A stretch of DNA of 64,000 nucleotides from Shewanella frigidimarina. GTDB taxonomy: Bacteria; Pseudomonadota; Gammaproteobacteria; Enterobacterales; Shewanellaceae. Positions 46,340 to 56,171 of this stretch are shown here, in pieces (position 1 is the stretch's first letter; the number at the start of each line of letters is the position of its first letter). The DNA is taken from the NCBI RefSeq assembly GCF_003797125.1, contig NZ_RKKE01000007.1:62001-126000 (forward strand), given 5' to 3'. Position numbers and translations under genes: made by a program. The notes below the pieces were generated by a model. That model was not told the origin of the DNA and did not search any database. It was given only the letters and a program-made list of their open reading frames with translations.

Positions 46340-46951
46340 CTAAAGTTGAGATGAAATAATATGGTTAAGATCAATCAACATCTTGGATATTGAAAGTTGT
46401 TTAGCCGTATAAATACGTTCGATTTGTCCATTTGGGTTCAACAAAAATAGATTGCCAACATGATTGATGGTGGCGAGTTGCCGATTGATATTGTCCGATA
46501 AGCGCAATTCAAGTTGATGTAAACCTGACTTGGACAATGACGCACTGACAAAACGCGTAGAGCGTGCATCGATCACCGCTTGGCGCAAGGCTAATGTGTC
46601 GTTATCAGGGTCAATAGTCACAAATAGAAATTGAACCTCAGCTTTATTAAACGAAGCATCCTGCTCTATGCGTTGTTCAAGTTGATTTAATTGCTCAATA
46701 CGTATTGGACAAATTTCTGAGCACGACAAAAAGCCCAAAAATAAATAGGTATACGTTCCCGCGGACGCAGGGTACTGGTGAACTTGTTGATTAACGTCTT
46801 GCCACCGAAAATGAATCTGTTGGCTATCACTAGTGGTAATTCCATAGCTCTGCGAACCTGAATCCCATTGATTAATCAACATCAATATAGGAACAAGACT
46901 CACAGCGAGCAGAATTAAAGCTGACGCGATGACAATTTTGTTTATTTTCAT
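46340..46951 (-). CDS. SCO1/SenC family copper-dependent thioredoxin-like protein
   Basis: The product has 203 residues. An N-terminal membrane anchor (about 7-26) precedes a thioredoxin-like domain with the CxxxC motif CSEICP and a downstream ligand His in [11 protein letters not shown]. These are the copper ligands of SCO proteins, which deliver Cu to cytochrome oxidase or handle redox stress. No oxidase gene is nearby; the gene is eleven bases from the chemotaxis receptor start, so the pair is probably co-transcribed. Confidence 0.88.
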   Translation of the reverse strand: MKINKIVIASALILLAVSLVPILMLINQWDSGSQSYGITTSDSQQIHFRWQDVNQQVHQYPASAGTYTYLFLGFLSCSEICPIRIEQLNQLEQRIEQDASFNKAEVQFLFVTIDPDNDTLALRQAVIDARSTRFVSASLSKSGLHQLELRLSDNINRQLATINHVGNLFLLNPNGQIERIYTAKQLSISKMLIDLNHIISSQL

Positions 46952-47117
46952 AAAATAGAAACAACAATATGACGGCTTTTCAACGATAAGCTTGAGGGCT
47001 TTTGGTAATGAATCTACATTTTGAAAAGTAAAGTTGGCATCAAACTAGATACTGATAATGAGGTTTATACGTGGCAAATTATGTTGTTGATCAACAAAAT
47101 GACAAAAAATCACAAAA
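46952..47117. other. intergenic region upstream of the SCO1-like gene
   Basis: The AT-rich spacer between the SCO1-like gene and the azoR terminator should hold the promoter of the SCO1/chemoreceptor pair. I see no gene and no clear operator. Confidence 0.4.
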
Positions 47118-47168
47118 TAAAAAACGCTTAATGCTCCTTTAAATATCAAAGGTGCATTAAACGTTTAG
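47118..47168 (-). terminator. terminator after azoR
   Basis: Read on the minus strand, AAACGTTTAATGC-CCTTT pairs with AAAGG-GCATTAAGCGTTT, with one mismatch and a bulge. It is followed by TTTTATTTT. It begins about 40 bases past the azoR stop. Confidence 0.8.
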
Positions 47169-47206
47169 TTTTCAAACCAGCGACTTAACTTAAGCCGCTG
47201 TATTTA

Positions 47207-47800
47207 TTAAAGTGTTATTGCATCGATAGCAAGCTTAGCTTGGCTAATGCCTGTTTCTGCTGCATCAGGACCCATATTTAATGCTTCTGCATAAATGGTT
47301 TCAACGTCGTTAATCCCAATAAAGCCCAACACAGTTGTTAAGTAAGGTACCACATGGTCTGTAGGGCCTCCTTTATGCGCTCCACCACGAGTAGTCACAA
47401 TAATGGCACGCTTACCTTCGATTAAACCAACCGCTCCGATATCGGTGTAAGTAAACGTCACACCGGCACGGGCGATCAAATCGATCCAATTTTTTAACGT
47501 TGTCGGTATACCAAAGTTGTACATCGGCGCAGCGATAATAATGGTGTCATGAGCTTTAATTTCAGCGACTAATTCATCCGATAGCGCGAGTGCAGATAAT
47601 TGACGTTCAGAAAGATTATCACCGCCGCGTAAACCTGAAGCTAGCTCACCATCTAACATTGGTAATGTATTTTCACCTAAATCACGCACTGTAATTTGCG
47701 CAACTTTACTGCTCCATTGTTGATGTAAATAATCAACTAATGCTGAAGACTGTGAATAACTGCCTAGAATGCTTGATTTTAAAATTAGTACTTTTGCCAT
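47207..47800 (-). CDS. azoR: FMN-dependent NADH-azoreductase
   Basis: The product has 197 residues. Flavodoxin-like motifs are [16 protein letters not shown] (FMN phosphate), [18 protein letters not shown] and VTTRGGAH. Length is typical of AzoR/AcpD. It reduces quinones and azo compounds with NADH, forming part of thiol-stress and quinone defence. It is monocistronic with its own terminator. Confidence 0.94.
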   Translation of the reverse strand: MAKVLILKSSILGSYSQSSALVDYLHQQWSSKVAQITVRDLGENTLPMLDGELASGLRGGDNLSERQLSALALSDELVAEIKAHDTIIIAAPMYNFGIPTTLKNWIDLIARAGVTFTYTDIGAVGLIEGKRAIIVTTRGGAHKGGPTDHVVPYLTTVLGFIGINDVETIYAEALNMGPDAAETGISQAKLAIDAITL

Positions 47801-47953
47801 TGTTAAGTCTCACCCATATGTTTGTTGGGTCATATGCTATGTGCCTGACCAATGCAGTTAGTATATTTGCCTATAAAAAAGAATAATAGCGCAATAATTT
47901 TGCAATTATATTCGATAAAATCGAAATATATTTACTTGTTCAACGCGCATATT

Positions 47954-48448
47954 TTAATCAACGCTAATATTTTTTGGCGGTAAAGACACAAATTGCCCGG
48001 TAAACGTAGCACACATAATGTCATCACAATATAACGCCACTTCTAAAGTGATTTTTACTCGTCGGCCTCGGTTTAATGGATTCAAATCAGTATAGGGCCA
48101 AATAACTTTGGCATAAGGCTGTTTAGTCACCGGTTTTAAATATCTGACTTTTGCATCAGCTAACACGATATCACCGTGAGCCTGTGACAATTGCTGTTGT
48201 AACCACACCATTCCCCAGCCGGTTAACGTCATTAAAGTATAAATGCTGCCAGCAAACATGGTGTGATGTAAATTAACGTTGGGCCCTAAAGGTGCTGTGA
48301 CTTGTAGGCTATCGCCATTAAACAACACTGGTTTAATGTTCATAAATTGACTAACAGGAATCGTACTGTGCCAAGTTTCACACAAGGTCTGCAGTAAAGC
48401 TGTTACCTTGGCATCTGATTGCGCTTCTGTGAATGAAATATCAAGCAT
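47954..48448 (-). CDS. YiiD C-terminal-type thioesterase domain protein
   Basis: The product has 164 residues. It has a hotdog-fold pattern (PLGPNVNLHHTMFAGSIYTLMTLTGWGMV) matching the thioesterase domain found at the C-terminus of E. coli YiiD, here without the acetyltransferase half. The order yihY-dtd-yiiD also occurs in E. coli. Substrate is unknown, probably an acyl thioester. Confidence 0.75.
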   Translation of the reverse strand: MLDISFTEAQSDAKVTALLQTLCETWHSTIPVSQFMNIKPVLFNGDSLQVTAPLGPNVNLHHTMFAGSIYTLMTLTGWGMVWLQQQLSQAHGDIVLADAKVRYLKPVTKQPYAKVIWPYTDLNPLNRGRRVKITLEVALYCDDIMCATFTGQFVSLPPKNISVD

Positions 48449-48496
48449 AACGGCATCCCTCCGATGATGACTGGTTAACCTCAGCTGACAATAGCC

Positions 48497-48934
48497 TTAT
48501 ACCTGCAAATTAAAGGTCACAGGGCCATCATTAACCAACTCAACCTGCATATCTGCACCAAATTGCCCCGTCTGTGTCATAACCCCTTGTTGGCGACAAT
48601 ACTCGACAAAAGCCAGATAAAGACGATCGGCTTGTTCTGGGGTTGCTGCGCACGAAAAACTGGGTCTTAAGCCTTTGCCAGTATCTGCAGCTAAGGTAAA
48701 TTGTGACACCACCAATAATTGCCCACCGACTTGAGCCAGATTAAGATTCATTTTGCCATCTTCATCACTAAACACCCGATAATTAATGACTTTTGTAGCT
48801 AACTTAACCATTTTCTCAATATTATCTTCGCGCTCTATGCCTAGTAATACTAACAAGCCTTGGTCAATTTTGCCGACTATTGTATTGTCTACGGACACTG
48901 ATGCACGTTTAACTCGTTGAATTAATGCAATCAT
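48497..48934 (-). CDS. dtd: D-aminoacyl-tRNA deacylase
   Basis: The product has 145 residues. It hydrolyses D-aminoacyl-tRNA and Gly-tRNA(Ala). The family signatures are [46 protein letters not shown] with the SQxTL motif, and a C-terminal NDGPVTFNL with the cross-subunit GP motif. It lies between the yiiD-like and yihY genes on the same strand. Confidence 0.96.
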   Translation of the reverse strand: MIALIQRVKRASVSVDNTIVGKIDQGLLVLLGIEREDNIEKMVKLATKVINYRVFSDEDGKMNLNLAQVGGQLLVVSQFTLAADTGKGLRPSFSCAATPEQADRLYLAFVEYCRQQGVMTQTGQFGADMQVELVNDGPVTFNLQV

Positions 48935-48984
48935 AACTGCCTTAAAATATGTTTTTGAGTAGTCGTTATTCGATCCACAATATT

Positions 48985-49005
48985 GGTCGCCAATACATGG
49001 CGACC
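48985..49005. other. hairpin between yihY and dtd
   Basis: A perfect eight-base stem GGTCGCCA / TGGCGACC with a five-base loop lies in the 147 bases between these co-oriented genes. It lacks a T-run on the minus strand, so it is a weak terminator or attenuator at best. Confidence 0.35.
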
Positions 49006-49081
49006 TTGTTTAGCTAAGGTTATTGGCGCGCACTCCTGTGGAACAGGCAGTAACGGAATCAATTAAATACATTCGTAATAG

Positions 49082-50089
<1,008 letters not shown>

Positions 50090-50149
50090 TCAGTCACTAA
50101 CTTCGTACAATGTTATAACATAATAGTCATCGAATAATGGAGCAAATTG

Positions 50150-50374
50150 ATGTCACAACAAGGTTCGGCGGGTAATGTACTCGCAGCTGTCGCGAGCTTA
50201 TTTTTCCCAGGCCTAGGCCAGCTTTTGCAAGGGCGTATATTAGCGGCTTTGTTATTCTTCTGCATTACTGCCGTTTGTTATTTCTTTTTTGTGTTGGTCA
50301 TCCCAGCCATTATCGGTGGTTTATTCCATTTATGGAGCATTATCGATGCAGCAAAATTTAAATCAGGCAGTTAA
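50150..50374 (+). CDS. small TM2-like membrane protein
   Basis: ATG 50150 with GGAG upstream gives 74 residues. Two hydrophobic segments (LAAVASLFFPGLGQLLQG and LLFFCITAVCYFFFVLVIP) are joined by a short turn containing GLGQLLQGR, similar to the FPGxGqfY-type turn of TM2-like proteins. Function is unknown. It is followed after 62 bases by the DUF2959 lipoprotein gene. Confidence 0.65.
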   Translation: MSQQGSAGNVLAAVASLFFPGLGQLLQGRILAALLFFCITAVCYFFFVLVIPAIIGGLFHLWSIIDAAKFKSGS

Positions 50375-50436
50375 CTCACAAGGTAGTTAACTTCAACGAG
50401 GTACCTTTCGCCTCACACAATAAAAGAGACACATTG

Positions 50437-51084
50437 ATGAAAAAATGGATATCACTGGCACTATTAAGTAGCAGTTTACTGTTGAGCGGTTGTCAAAGCG
50501 CCTATTACGGTGCAATGGAAAAAGTCGGCTATCACAAACGCGACATTATGGTCGATAGAGTGCAACAAGCAAAAGAGTCGCAAGAAGAAGCTCAAGAGCA
50601 ATTTAGCTCTGCATTGGAAGAAATGCAGGCGCTTTTGGCATTTGATGGTGGCGATTTAGAAGATGCTTATAACAAAGCTAAAGATGAATATGAGTCTGCT
50701 CAATCTGCTGCTGATGAAGTTAGTCACCGCATCGAAAAAGTCGAAGATGTCGCGGATGCTTTATTTGATGAATGGCAAACTGAAATCGAAGAAATCAGCA
50801 AAGCCAGTTTACGCCGTAACAGCACCAGCAAGCTCAATGAAACCAAACGTTCATATAAAACGCTAGTCAGAAGTATGCGCCGTGCAGAAGCTAAAATGCC
50901 ACCCATTTTAACCGCAATGAAAGATAATATGCTGTATTTAAAACATAACCTAAATGCGCAGGCTATTGGTGCCATTAAAGGTGAGTTTGCCAATTTACAG
51001 ACAGATATCTCTAGCTTGATTAAAGAAATGAACAAATCGATTGCCGAATCGAACAAGTTTATAGCCTCAATGGAACAAGGTTAA
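50437..51084 (+). CDS. DUF2959 family lipoprotein
   Basis: ATG 50437 gives 215 residues. The lipobox SLLLSGC ends the signal peptide. AYYGAMEKVGYHKRDIMVDRV follows, the typical DUF2959 opening. The rest is nearly all alpha-helical, with a long coiled coil rich in Glu, Gln and Ala. It is likely an envelope structural lipoprotein. No catalytic motif is present. Confidence 0.82.
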   Translation: MKKWISLALLSSSLLLSGCQSAYYGAMEKVGYHKRDIMVDRVQQAKESQEEAQEQFSSALEEMQALLAFDGGDLEDAYNKAKDEYESAQSAADEVSHRIEKVEDVADALFDEWQTEIEEISKASLRRNSTSKLNETKRSYKTLVRSMRRAEAKMPPILTAMKDNMLYLKHNLNAQAIGAIKGEFANLQTDISSLIKEMNKSIAESNKFIASMEQG

Positions 51085-51199
51085 ACCTTACCTCCCCATG
51101 TCAACTAACGCCCTTAGCGGTAACCTATGCAGTCATAGTCTATGACGGCCTAGGTGCTGCTTTTGGGTATTTATATGTGCCTATTCTGTGTATTTATGC

Positions 51200-51670
51200 T
51201 TAGTCGATCGGCGACTGGTCCACAGGTAAAGCCGTACGGCTAAAGATTGGCTTCAAGACCACAGTGGTTTCAATGCTGGCGACAAACTTAAGGTTGCCAA
51301 GCGATTTCTTGATAAATTGTTCATAAGAAACCAAGTCTTTGGCGACGATTTTGAGCATGTAGTCATAAGCTCCGGTTACCACAGCGCATTCCATCACTTG
51401 AGGTAATTGTGCCATGGTTGATTCAAATAACGCGGTCGATTGATCAGTATGTTCCGTTAAACGTATCGATGTATAAACAACAACATTTAAGCCCACTTTA
51501 AAGGGATCAACTTGTGCACCATAGCCTAAAATCACTTTATCTTGTTCAAGCTTTTTAACTCGTCGTAAACAAGGAGTATCCGACATATTAACCTTATCGG
51601 CTAATTCAGAAACAGCCATCCGGCCCTGACGTTGTAAAATTTCTAATAGCTTGAGGTCTTTTTTATCCAT
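51200..51670 (-). CDS. Lrp/AsnC family transcriptional regulator
   Basis: The product has 156 residues. The helix-turn-helix is in QGRMAVSELADKVNMSDTPCLRRVKKLE (about 14-42). The C-terminal RAM/AsnC ligand-binding domain contains VMECAVVTGAYDYMLKIVAKD. It senses an amino acid and forms dimers to octamers. It differs from global Lrp in recognition helix and end (VLKPIFSRTALPV). Its targets are not evident here. Confidence 0.9.
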   Translation of the reverse strand: MDKKDLKLLEILQRQGRMAVSELADKVNMSDTPCLRRVKKLEQDKVILGYGAQVDPFKVGLNVVVYTSIRLTEHTDQSTALFESTMAQLPQVMECAVVTGAYDYMLKIVAKDLVSYEQFIKKSLGNLKFVASIETTVVLKPIFSRTALPVDQSPID

Positions 51671-51862
51671 TAAACAAATCGCTTTTTAGTGAGTGATTAA
51701 CGGTATAAATATCATATTCCTGAGTGAATTCCTCTACAAATTTACGTTAATCACAAATATTTCAAGCAAATGGGCGCCGCAAAACAATAAAGGCCATAAA
51801 GTTAACATGGCATTTATCTAAAGAGGGTAACTTGAGGTGATGCTAGCGAAGAATAACAATAC

Positions 51863-52402
51863 TTAACACTCGTCAATATCGACAACAACTAACGGTGACT
51901 CTCCTGCTGCCTGTGGTTGCGAATATCTAATTTCGCATTTATTGGCAGCATAATCTGCATTGGGACGAATACGTAATCCGCTTCGATTATTAACATCATA
52001 GGTTGTGATGTTAAATTCACCACCGCCACTGTTGTCGGCAATGTTAATCATTCTAACGATACCAGCTGAAGTATGACGCGGATATCCGTAAGCTAACGTT
52101 ACTGATTGGCCTTGTACCATAATACTATTGCCCAAACCATTACTGGTCCCAGGGGCTGTTTCATCGCAACCTGCACTTATCACGCAAGCAGAATAAACCA
52201 AGATTTTACCGCTATTAATTGCTGCTGCAACGCCCTGCATACTACTCGCGCAAGCATTACTTTTTAAACCGATAAATTTTGGAGCAACCACAACAGCAAG
52301 GATGCCTAAAATAATAATCACTACCACAAGTTCTATTAAGCTAAAACCTTGCTGCTTACGCCACGACAAACGACCATGATTAAATGAGCTTGTATGTATC
52401 AA
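51863..52402 (-). CDS. MSHA-type prepilin (type IVa pilin-like)
   Basis: The product has 179 residues. The prepilin peptidase site is KQQG^FSLIELVVVIIILGIL, with Phe+1 and Glu+5, after a leader of about 19 residues. The mature body has Cys in SNACASS, YSACVISAGCDE, NKCEIR and the final IDEC, resembling MSHA minor or major pilins. No other msh genes are near. It lies 53 bases after a diguanylate cyclase gene on the same strand. Confidence 0.82.
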   Translation of the reverse strand: MIHTSSFNHGRLSWRKQQGFSLIELVVVIIILGILAVVVAPKFIGLKSNACASSMQGVAAAINSGKILVYSACVISAGCDETAPGTSNGLGNSIMVQGQSVTLAYGYPRHTSAGIVRMINIADNSGGGEFNITTYDVNNRSGLRIRPNADYAANKCEIRYSQPQAAGESPLVVVDIDEC

Positions 52403-52455
52403 TTTAGATATCCTGCAGCCGAATAAAAAATAACATTATTCCCTATTTTTAAATG

Positions 52456-54039
52456 TTAATCAGCCAGTATCACCTGAGATTTTCCGGCATGTTTAGCCTG
52501 ATACATCGCAACATCTGCACGATGGATTAAGCTATCTGTATCGCTATCAACACCTTTATAAATGGCTGCACCAATACATGCACTAATGGTTAAAGAATAT
52601 GTGCCTATTTGAAAGGGTTGTTTGATCAGTTCAAGAATACTGCTGGCAGTCGCCATAACAGTATCACCGTCTATATCATTAGGTAAAAGTAACACAAACT
52701 CATCACCACCATAACGGGCAAAAATTTCACTCGGGAACAAACGATGACTTACCTGTTGACCAATTTTGACTAACAAAGCATCGCCAATGCCGTGCCCGTA
52801 AGTATCATTAATGACTTTGAACCCATCAAGATCGATGAATAGGATAGAAAATGGCTGCTTCTTATCAAGTAAACGCTCAATAGCCTGCCTGATTGACAAC
52901 CGATTAGCGAGTCCAGTAACCACATCATGATTAGCTAAATGTAACGCTTTAGTTTTGGCTATCACTAAATCAGCTGTACGATCTCTGACACGTTGAGATA
53001 ACTCTTCACGGCTGTTGATCACCTCTTCTGACATTTGCTGAAAACTATCAAATAAGGCGACAAATTCTGTAGTTTCAATAGTTTGTTTGGGCAAATATTG
53101 CGGATAATGCTGTTGTTGCGGTAAACCTCGGGTCTTGTCGGTTAATATCGCAATAGGTCGTGTAATAAGGCCTGTCATCCACCAACTCAGCAACAAACAC
53201 ACTAGAAAAGACAAAAATGCGACCGAATAAATCATCTCAATCTCAGATTCAGCTCGCTCCACCAGCTCACTTAAGGGTTGTGGGATCATGACCCCCCAAC
53301 CCGTTGTTGCTACCGTTGCATAAGCTGCAATCATATTTTGTAGTACTGCGGGTGAATAAAACTCCATCACACCACTGTGACCCGTCATCATTTGCTGGAC
53401 TATGTTTAACTGACTTAAATTTTTGCTAGTTAATTGCCATTGTTGGTTAGGATGAGCCAGCACATTACCCTGGTGATCAACAATCGCGGCATGGCCTTGC
53501 TTACCAAACTTAACCGCGCTTTGAAGCTGAGAAATATACTCAGGGTTCATCACTGCCAGCCAAATACGCTGCAGGTGGTCTTGGCGAATGATATATAACG
53601 TGGGTTTGGCTAAGCCTTGTTTATGCACTTTGGTGAACTGACTCACCGCCAGTTGACTTAAATTAAAGGGATTTTCAGTCGTAACAAGCGACAATGGCTG
53701 GCGATTTTTCGGACCAAATAATACATTAACTAACTGACCATCAGTGTTGTACTCACCAATTGATTCAACATCAACATCTTTCAATAGCTCGACAAACTGC
53801 GGCGCTATTTGCTGCTGAACCACAGAGTCTGTTGCGCGAGTAAATATAGCTAATGCATCAATGCTGTAACGATCTAATGCTTGTGAAAGATTTTTAGCGA
53901 GCAACAGGTGCTTATCGTGAACGTTACGGTACTCATTATCTATCGCATTATTGCTGGTCCAAATCGCCAAACTAATAATCGGTACTAAAGCTACCAACGT
54001 CATTGCTATTAACAATAAATAGCGAAAAGACAATTTCAT
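52456..54039 (-). CDS. membrane diguanylate cyclase with periplasmic Cache sensor
   Basis: The product has 527 residues. Membrane helices near 7-30 and 270-292 flank a double-Cache-like periplasmic domain (VDHQGNVLAHPNQQW). A HAMP region with ITRPIAIL follows, then a coiled coil, then a GGDEF domain with intact RYGGDEFVLLLP. The residues just before it (FPSEIFA) lack the RxxD inhibitory site, so product feedback may be absent. It makes c-di-GMP and probably controls attachment; the downstream pilin gene fits. Confidence 0.88.
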   Translation of the reverse strand: MKLSFRYLLLIAMTLVALVPIISLAIWTSNNAIDNEYRNVHDKHLLLAKNLSQALDRYSIDALAIFTRATDSVVQQQIAPQFVELLKDVDVESIGEYNTDGQLVNVLFGPKNRQPLSLVTTENPFNLSQLAVSQFTKVHKQGLAKPTLYIIRQDHLQRIWLAVMNPEYISQLQSAVKFGKQGHAAIVDHQGNVLAHPNQQWQLTSKNLSQLNIVQQMMTGHSGVMEFYSPAVLQNMIAAYATVATTGWGVMIPQPLSELVERAESEIEMIYSVAFLSFLVCLLLSWWMTGLITRPIAILTDKTRGLPQQQHYPQYLPKQTIETTEFVALFDSFQQMSEEVINSREELSQRVRDRTADLVIAKTKALHLANHDVVTGLANRLSIRQAIERLLDKKQPFSILFIDLDGFKVINDTYGHGIGDALLVKIGQQVSHRLFPSEIFARYGGDEFVLLLPNDIDGDTVMATASSILELIKQPFQIGTYSLTISACIGAAIYKGVDSDTDSLIHRADVAMYQAKHAGKSQVILAD

Positions 54040-54214
54040 GTCGTTATAAGTCTCGTAATAATAGGTGTCTTCCGACCATTGGTAATAACTGAACAGATAA
54101 TCATTTAGTCTTACAAATGGTACTTATTTTTCTGTGGGCAACACATTAGGCACATCTGTTTACAAAAGCAACAACGATGACAACTTAGTAACAATTTTAT
54201 CTCTTTGGGATCAA

Positions 54215-54246
54215 AAAAAACCCGATAATCAATTATCGGGTTTTCT
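54215..54246 (-). terminator. terminator after glnA
   Basis: A perfect 13-bp stem (AAAACCCGATAAT / ATTATCGGGTTTT) with a two-base loop lies 35 bases past glnA on the minus strand. It is followed there by an extended T-run. Confidence 0.93.
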
Positions 54247-54281
54247 ATTGGCTTGCTTGTTTAAGCAATTACGCTCAAGAA

Positions 54282-55691
54282 TTACAAGCTGTAATACATT
54301 TCAAACTCAAGTGGGTGAGTAGTACGTGCAACACGTTCTGCTTCTGCCGTTTTAAGTTGGATATAAGACTGAATAAAGTCTTCGCTGAATACACCGCCTT
54401 TAGTTAAGAACTCATGGTCAGCCTGTAAATTTTCAAGTGCGTTTTCTAATGACGTCGCAACCTGTGGAATTTCAGCAGCTTCTTCAGCTGGTAAGTCATA
54501 TAGATCTTTATCCATTGCTTCACCTGGGTGGATCTTGTTTTGAATACCATCAAGACCAGCCATTAGTAATGCAGCAAAACCTAAATATGGGTTTGCATGT
54601 GGATCAGGGAAACGCGCTTCGATACGACGGCCTTTAGGGCTTGGTACCACTGGAATACGAATTGAAGCACTGCGGTTACGTGCAGAATATGCAAGCATTA
54701 CTGGCGCTTCAAAATGTGGCACTAAACGCTTGTAAGAGTTTGTGCTTGGGTTAGTGAACGCATTCAATGCACGGGCATGCTTAATAATGCCGCCAATGTA
54801 GTAAAGCGCTAGGTCACTTAAACCTGCATACTTGTCACCTGCGAATAAGTTAACGCCGTCTTTAGCTAAAGACTGATGCACGTGCATGCCGCTACCGTTG
54901 TCACCAACGATTGGTTTTGGCATAAATGTCGCTGTTTTACCATAAGCATGTGCCATGTTATGAACAACGTATTTTAGAATTTGAATTTCATCAGCTTTCT
55001 TAGTCAACGTATTGAAACGTGTTGCGATTTCGTTTTGACCCGCTGTTGCTACTTCGTGGTGATGCGCTTCAACTACTTGACCCATTTCTTCAAGTACTAA
55101 ACACATTGCCGAACGTAAATCTTGTGAAGAATCAACTGGTGCAACTGGGAAATAACCACCTTTCACCATTGGACGGTGACCAGTGTTACCTTCTTCATAG
55201 CTCTTAGCTGAGTTCCATGATGCTTCTTTTGCGTCAATCTTCACGAAACAACCTGACATGTCAGTACCAAAACGGACATCGTCAAATAAGAAGAACTCTG
55301 GCTCTGGACCAATCAATACTGTGTCAGCAATACCAGTAGAAATTAGGTAAGCTTCAGCTTTCTTAGCAATAGAACGTGGGTCACGGTCATAACCTGTCAT
55401 AGTACCAGGCTCTAAAATGTCACAACGAATAAGTGCTGTTGTTTCTTCAGTGAAAGGGTCTAACACGAAAGTGGTTGGATCTGGCATTAGCACCATGTCA
55501 GATTCATTAATGCCTTTCCAACCCACAATTGAAGAACCGTCAAACATTTTGCCGTCTTCAAAGAAATCTTCATCTACTTGATGAGAAGGAATAGAAACAT
55601 GCTGCTCTTTACCTTTAGTGTCGGTAAAGCGTAAGTCTACAAACTTAACTTCTAACTCTACAAGTTGTTTTAAAACTGATTCAACTGACAT
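54282..55691 (-). CDS. glnA: glutamine synthetase, type I
   Basis: ATG 55691, seven bases after GGAGG, gives 469 residues, the usual length. It makes glutamine from glutamate, ammonia and ATP. Signatures are [27 protein letters not shown], the active-site [11 protein letters not shown], and the adenylylation loop [16 protein letters not shown], whose Tyr is the GlnE target. Expression is predicted to depend on sigma-54 and NtrC, from sites in front of the gene. Confidence 0.98.
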   Translation of the reverse strand: MSVESVLKQLVELEVKFVDLRFTDTKGKEQHVSIPSHQVDEDFFEDGKMFDGSSIVGWKGINESDMVLMPDPTTFVLDPFTEETTALIRCDILEPGTMTGYDRDPRSIAKKAEAYLISTGIADTVLIGPEPEFFLFDDVRFGTDMSGCFVKIDAKEASWNSAKSYEEGNTGHRPMVKGGYFPVAPVDSSQDLRSAMCLVLEEMGQVVEAHHHEVATAGQNEIATRFNTLTKKADEIQILKYVVHNMAHAYGKTATFMPKPIVGDNGSGMHVHQSLAKDGVNLFAGDKYAGLSDLALYYIGGIIKHARALNAFTNPSTNSYKRLVPHFEAPVMLAYSARNRSASIRIPVVPSPKGRRIEARFPDPHANPYLGFAALLMAGLDGIQNKIHPGEAMDKDLYDLPAEEAAEIPQVATSLENALENLQADHEFLTKGGVFSEDFIQSYIQLKTAEAERVARTTHPLEFEMYYSL

Positions 55692-55793
55692 TCTCAAGCC
55701 TCCGGTAGGGTAAAGGGTTGTCCCTTAAATAATCTTGCTATTCGCCAGATGATGCACCTGGAAAACGAATCTTTACATAATTATCAGCAGTAA

Positions 55794-55809
55794 AGCGATA
55801 TTCATGCCA
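55794..55809 (-). promoter_or_regulatory. sigma-54 promoter of glnA
   Basis: On the minus strand TGGCATGAATATCGCT matches TGGCACG-N4-TTGCW with GG and GC exactly ten bases apart. Transcription would begin about 12 bases downstream, near 55782, leaving a leader of about 90 bases. NtrC sites lie 65-130 bases upstream, as expected for a sigma-54 enhancer. Confidence 0.7.
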
Positions 55810-55871
55810 GATCGCTAACTAATTGATTTTATGAAGATGAGAAAGTTTCCAAATCTTCTAAATCATAACCT

Positions 55872-55888
55872 TGCACCAACCTCGTGCA
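55872..55888. promoter_or_regulatory. NtrC binding site upstream of glnA
   Basis: TGCACCAACCTCGTGCA is a 17-base dyad one mismatch from the NtrC consensus TGCACC-N5-GGTGCA. Weaker half-sites TGGTGCA at 55905-55911 and TGGTGCG at 55923-55929 follow and may form the second dimer site of the enhancer. Confidence 0.75.
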
Positions 55889-56171
55889 TCACTATGTTTC
55901 ATCATGGTGCAAAAGTCCATAATGGTGCGTCATGTTAATGTTGCTGTTTTAGCCAATGTCACATTTTTGTCTTACATCATGGTTATGCTTAATATATATA
56001 CGTTTTATGCTGTTTTTTAACGCATAGCAAGCAATAGATTTACAAGTGTTCAAAAATAATCCTATCTACAAAAGCTGCTGTGAAGTAGAATGGCACGCTT
56101 TTTTACAGTAGCTATAATCTATAACTACTGTTAGATCCTTTTTTTTTATTTGCTGGTTTAGAGGTTTATCC

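Larger units (their letters stand above)
55692..56171. other. divergent glnA/typA regulatory region
   Basis: These 480 bases contain no gene. On the glnA side are a sigma-54 promoter and NtrC-type sites, listed separately. The remainder to typA is AT-rich with T-runs and no clear promoter pair. Confidence 0.6.
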
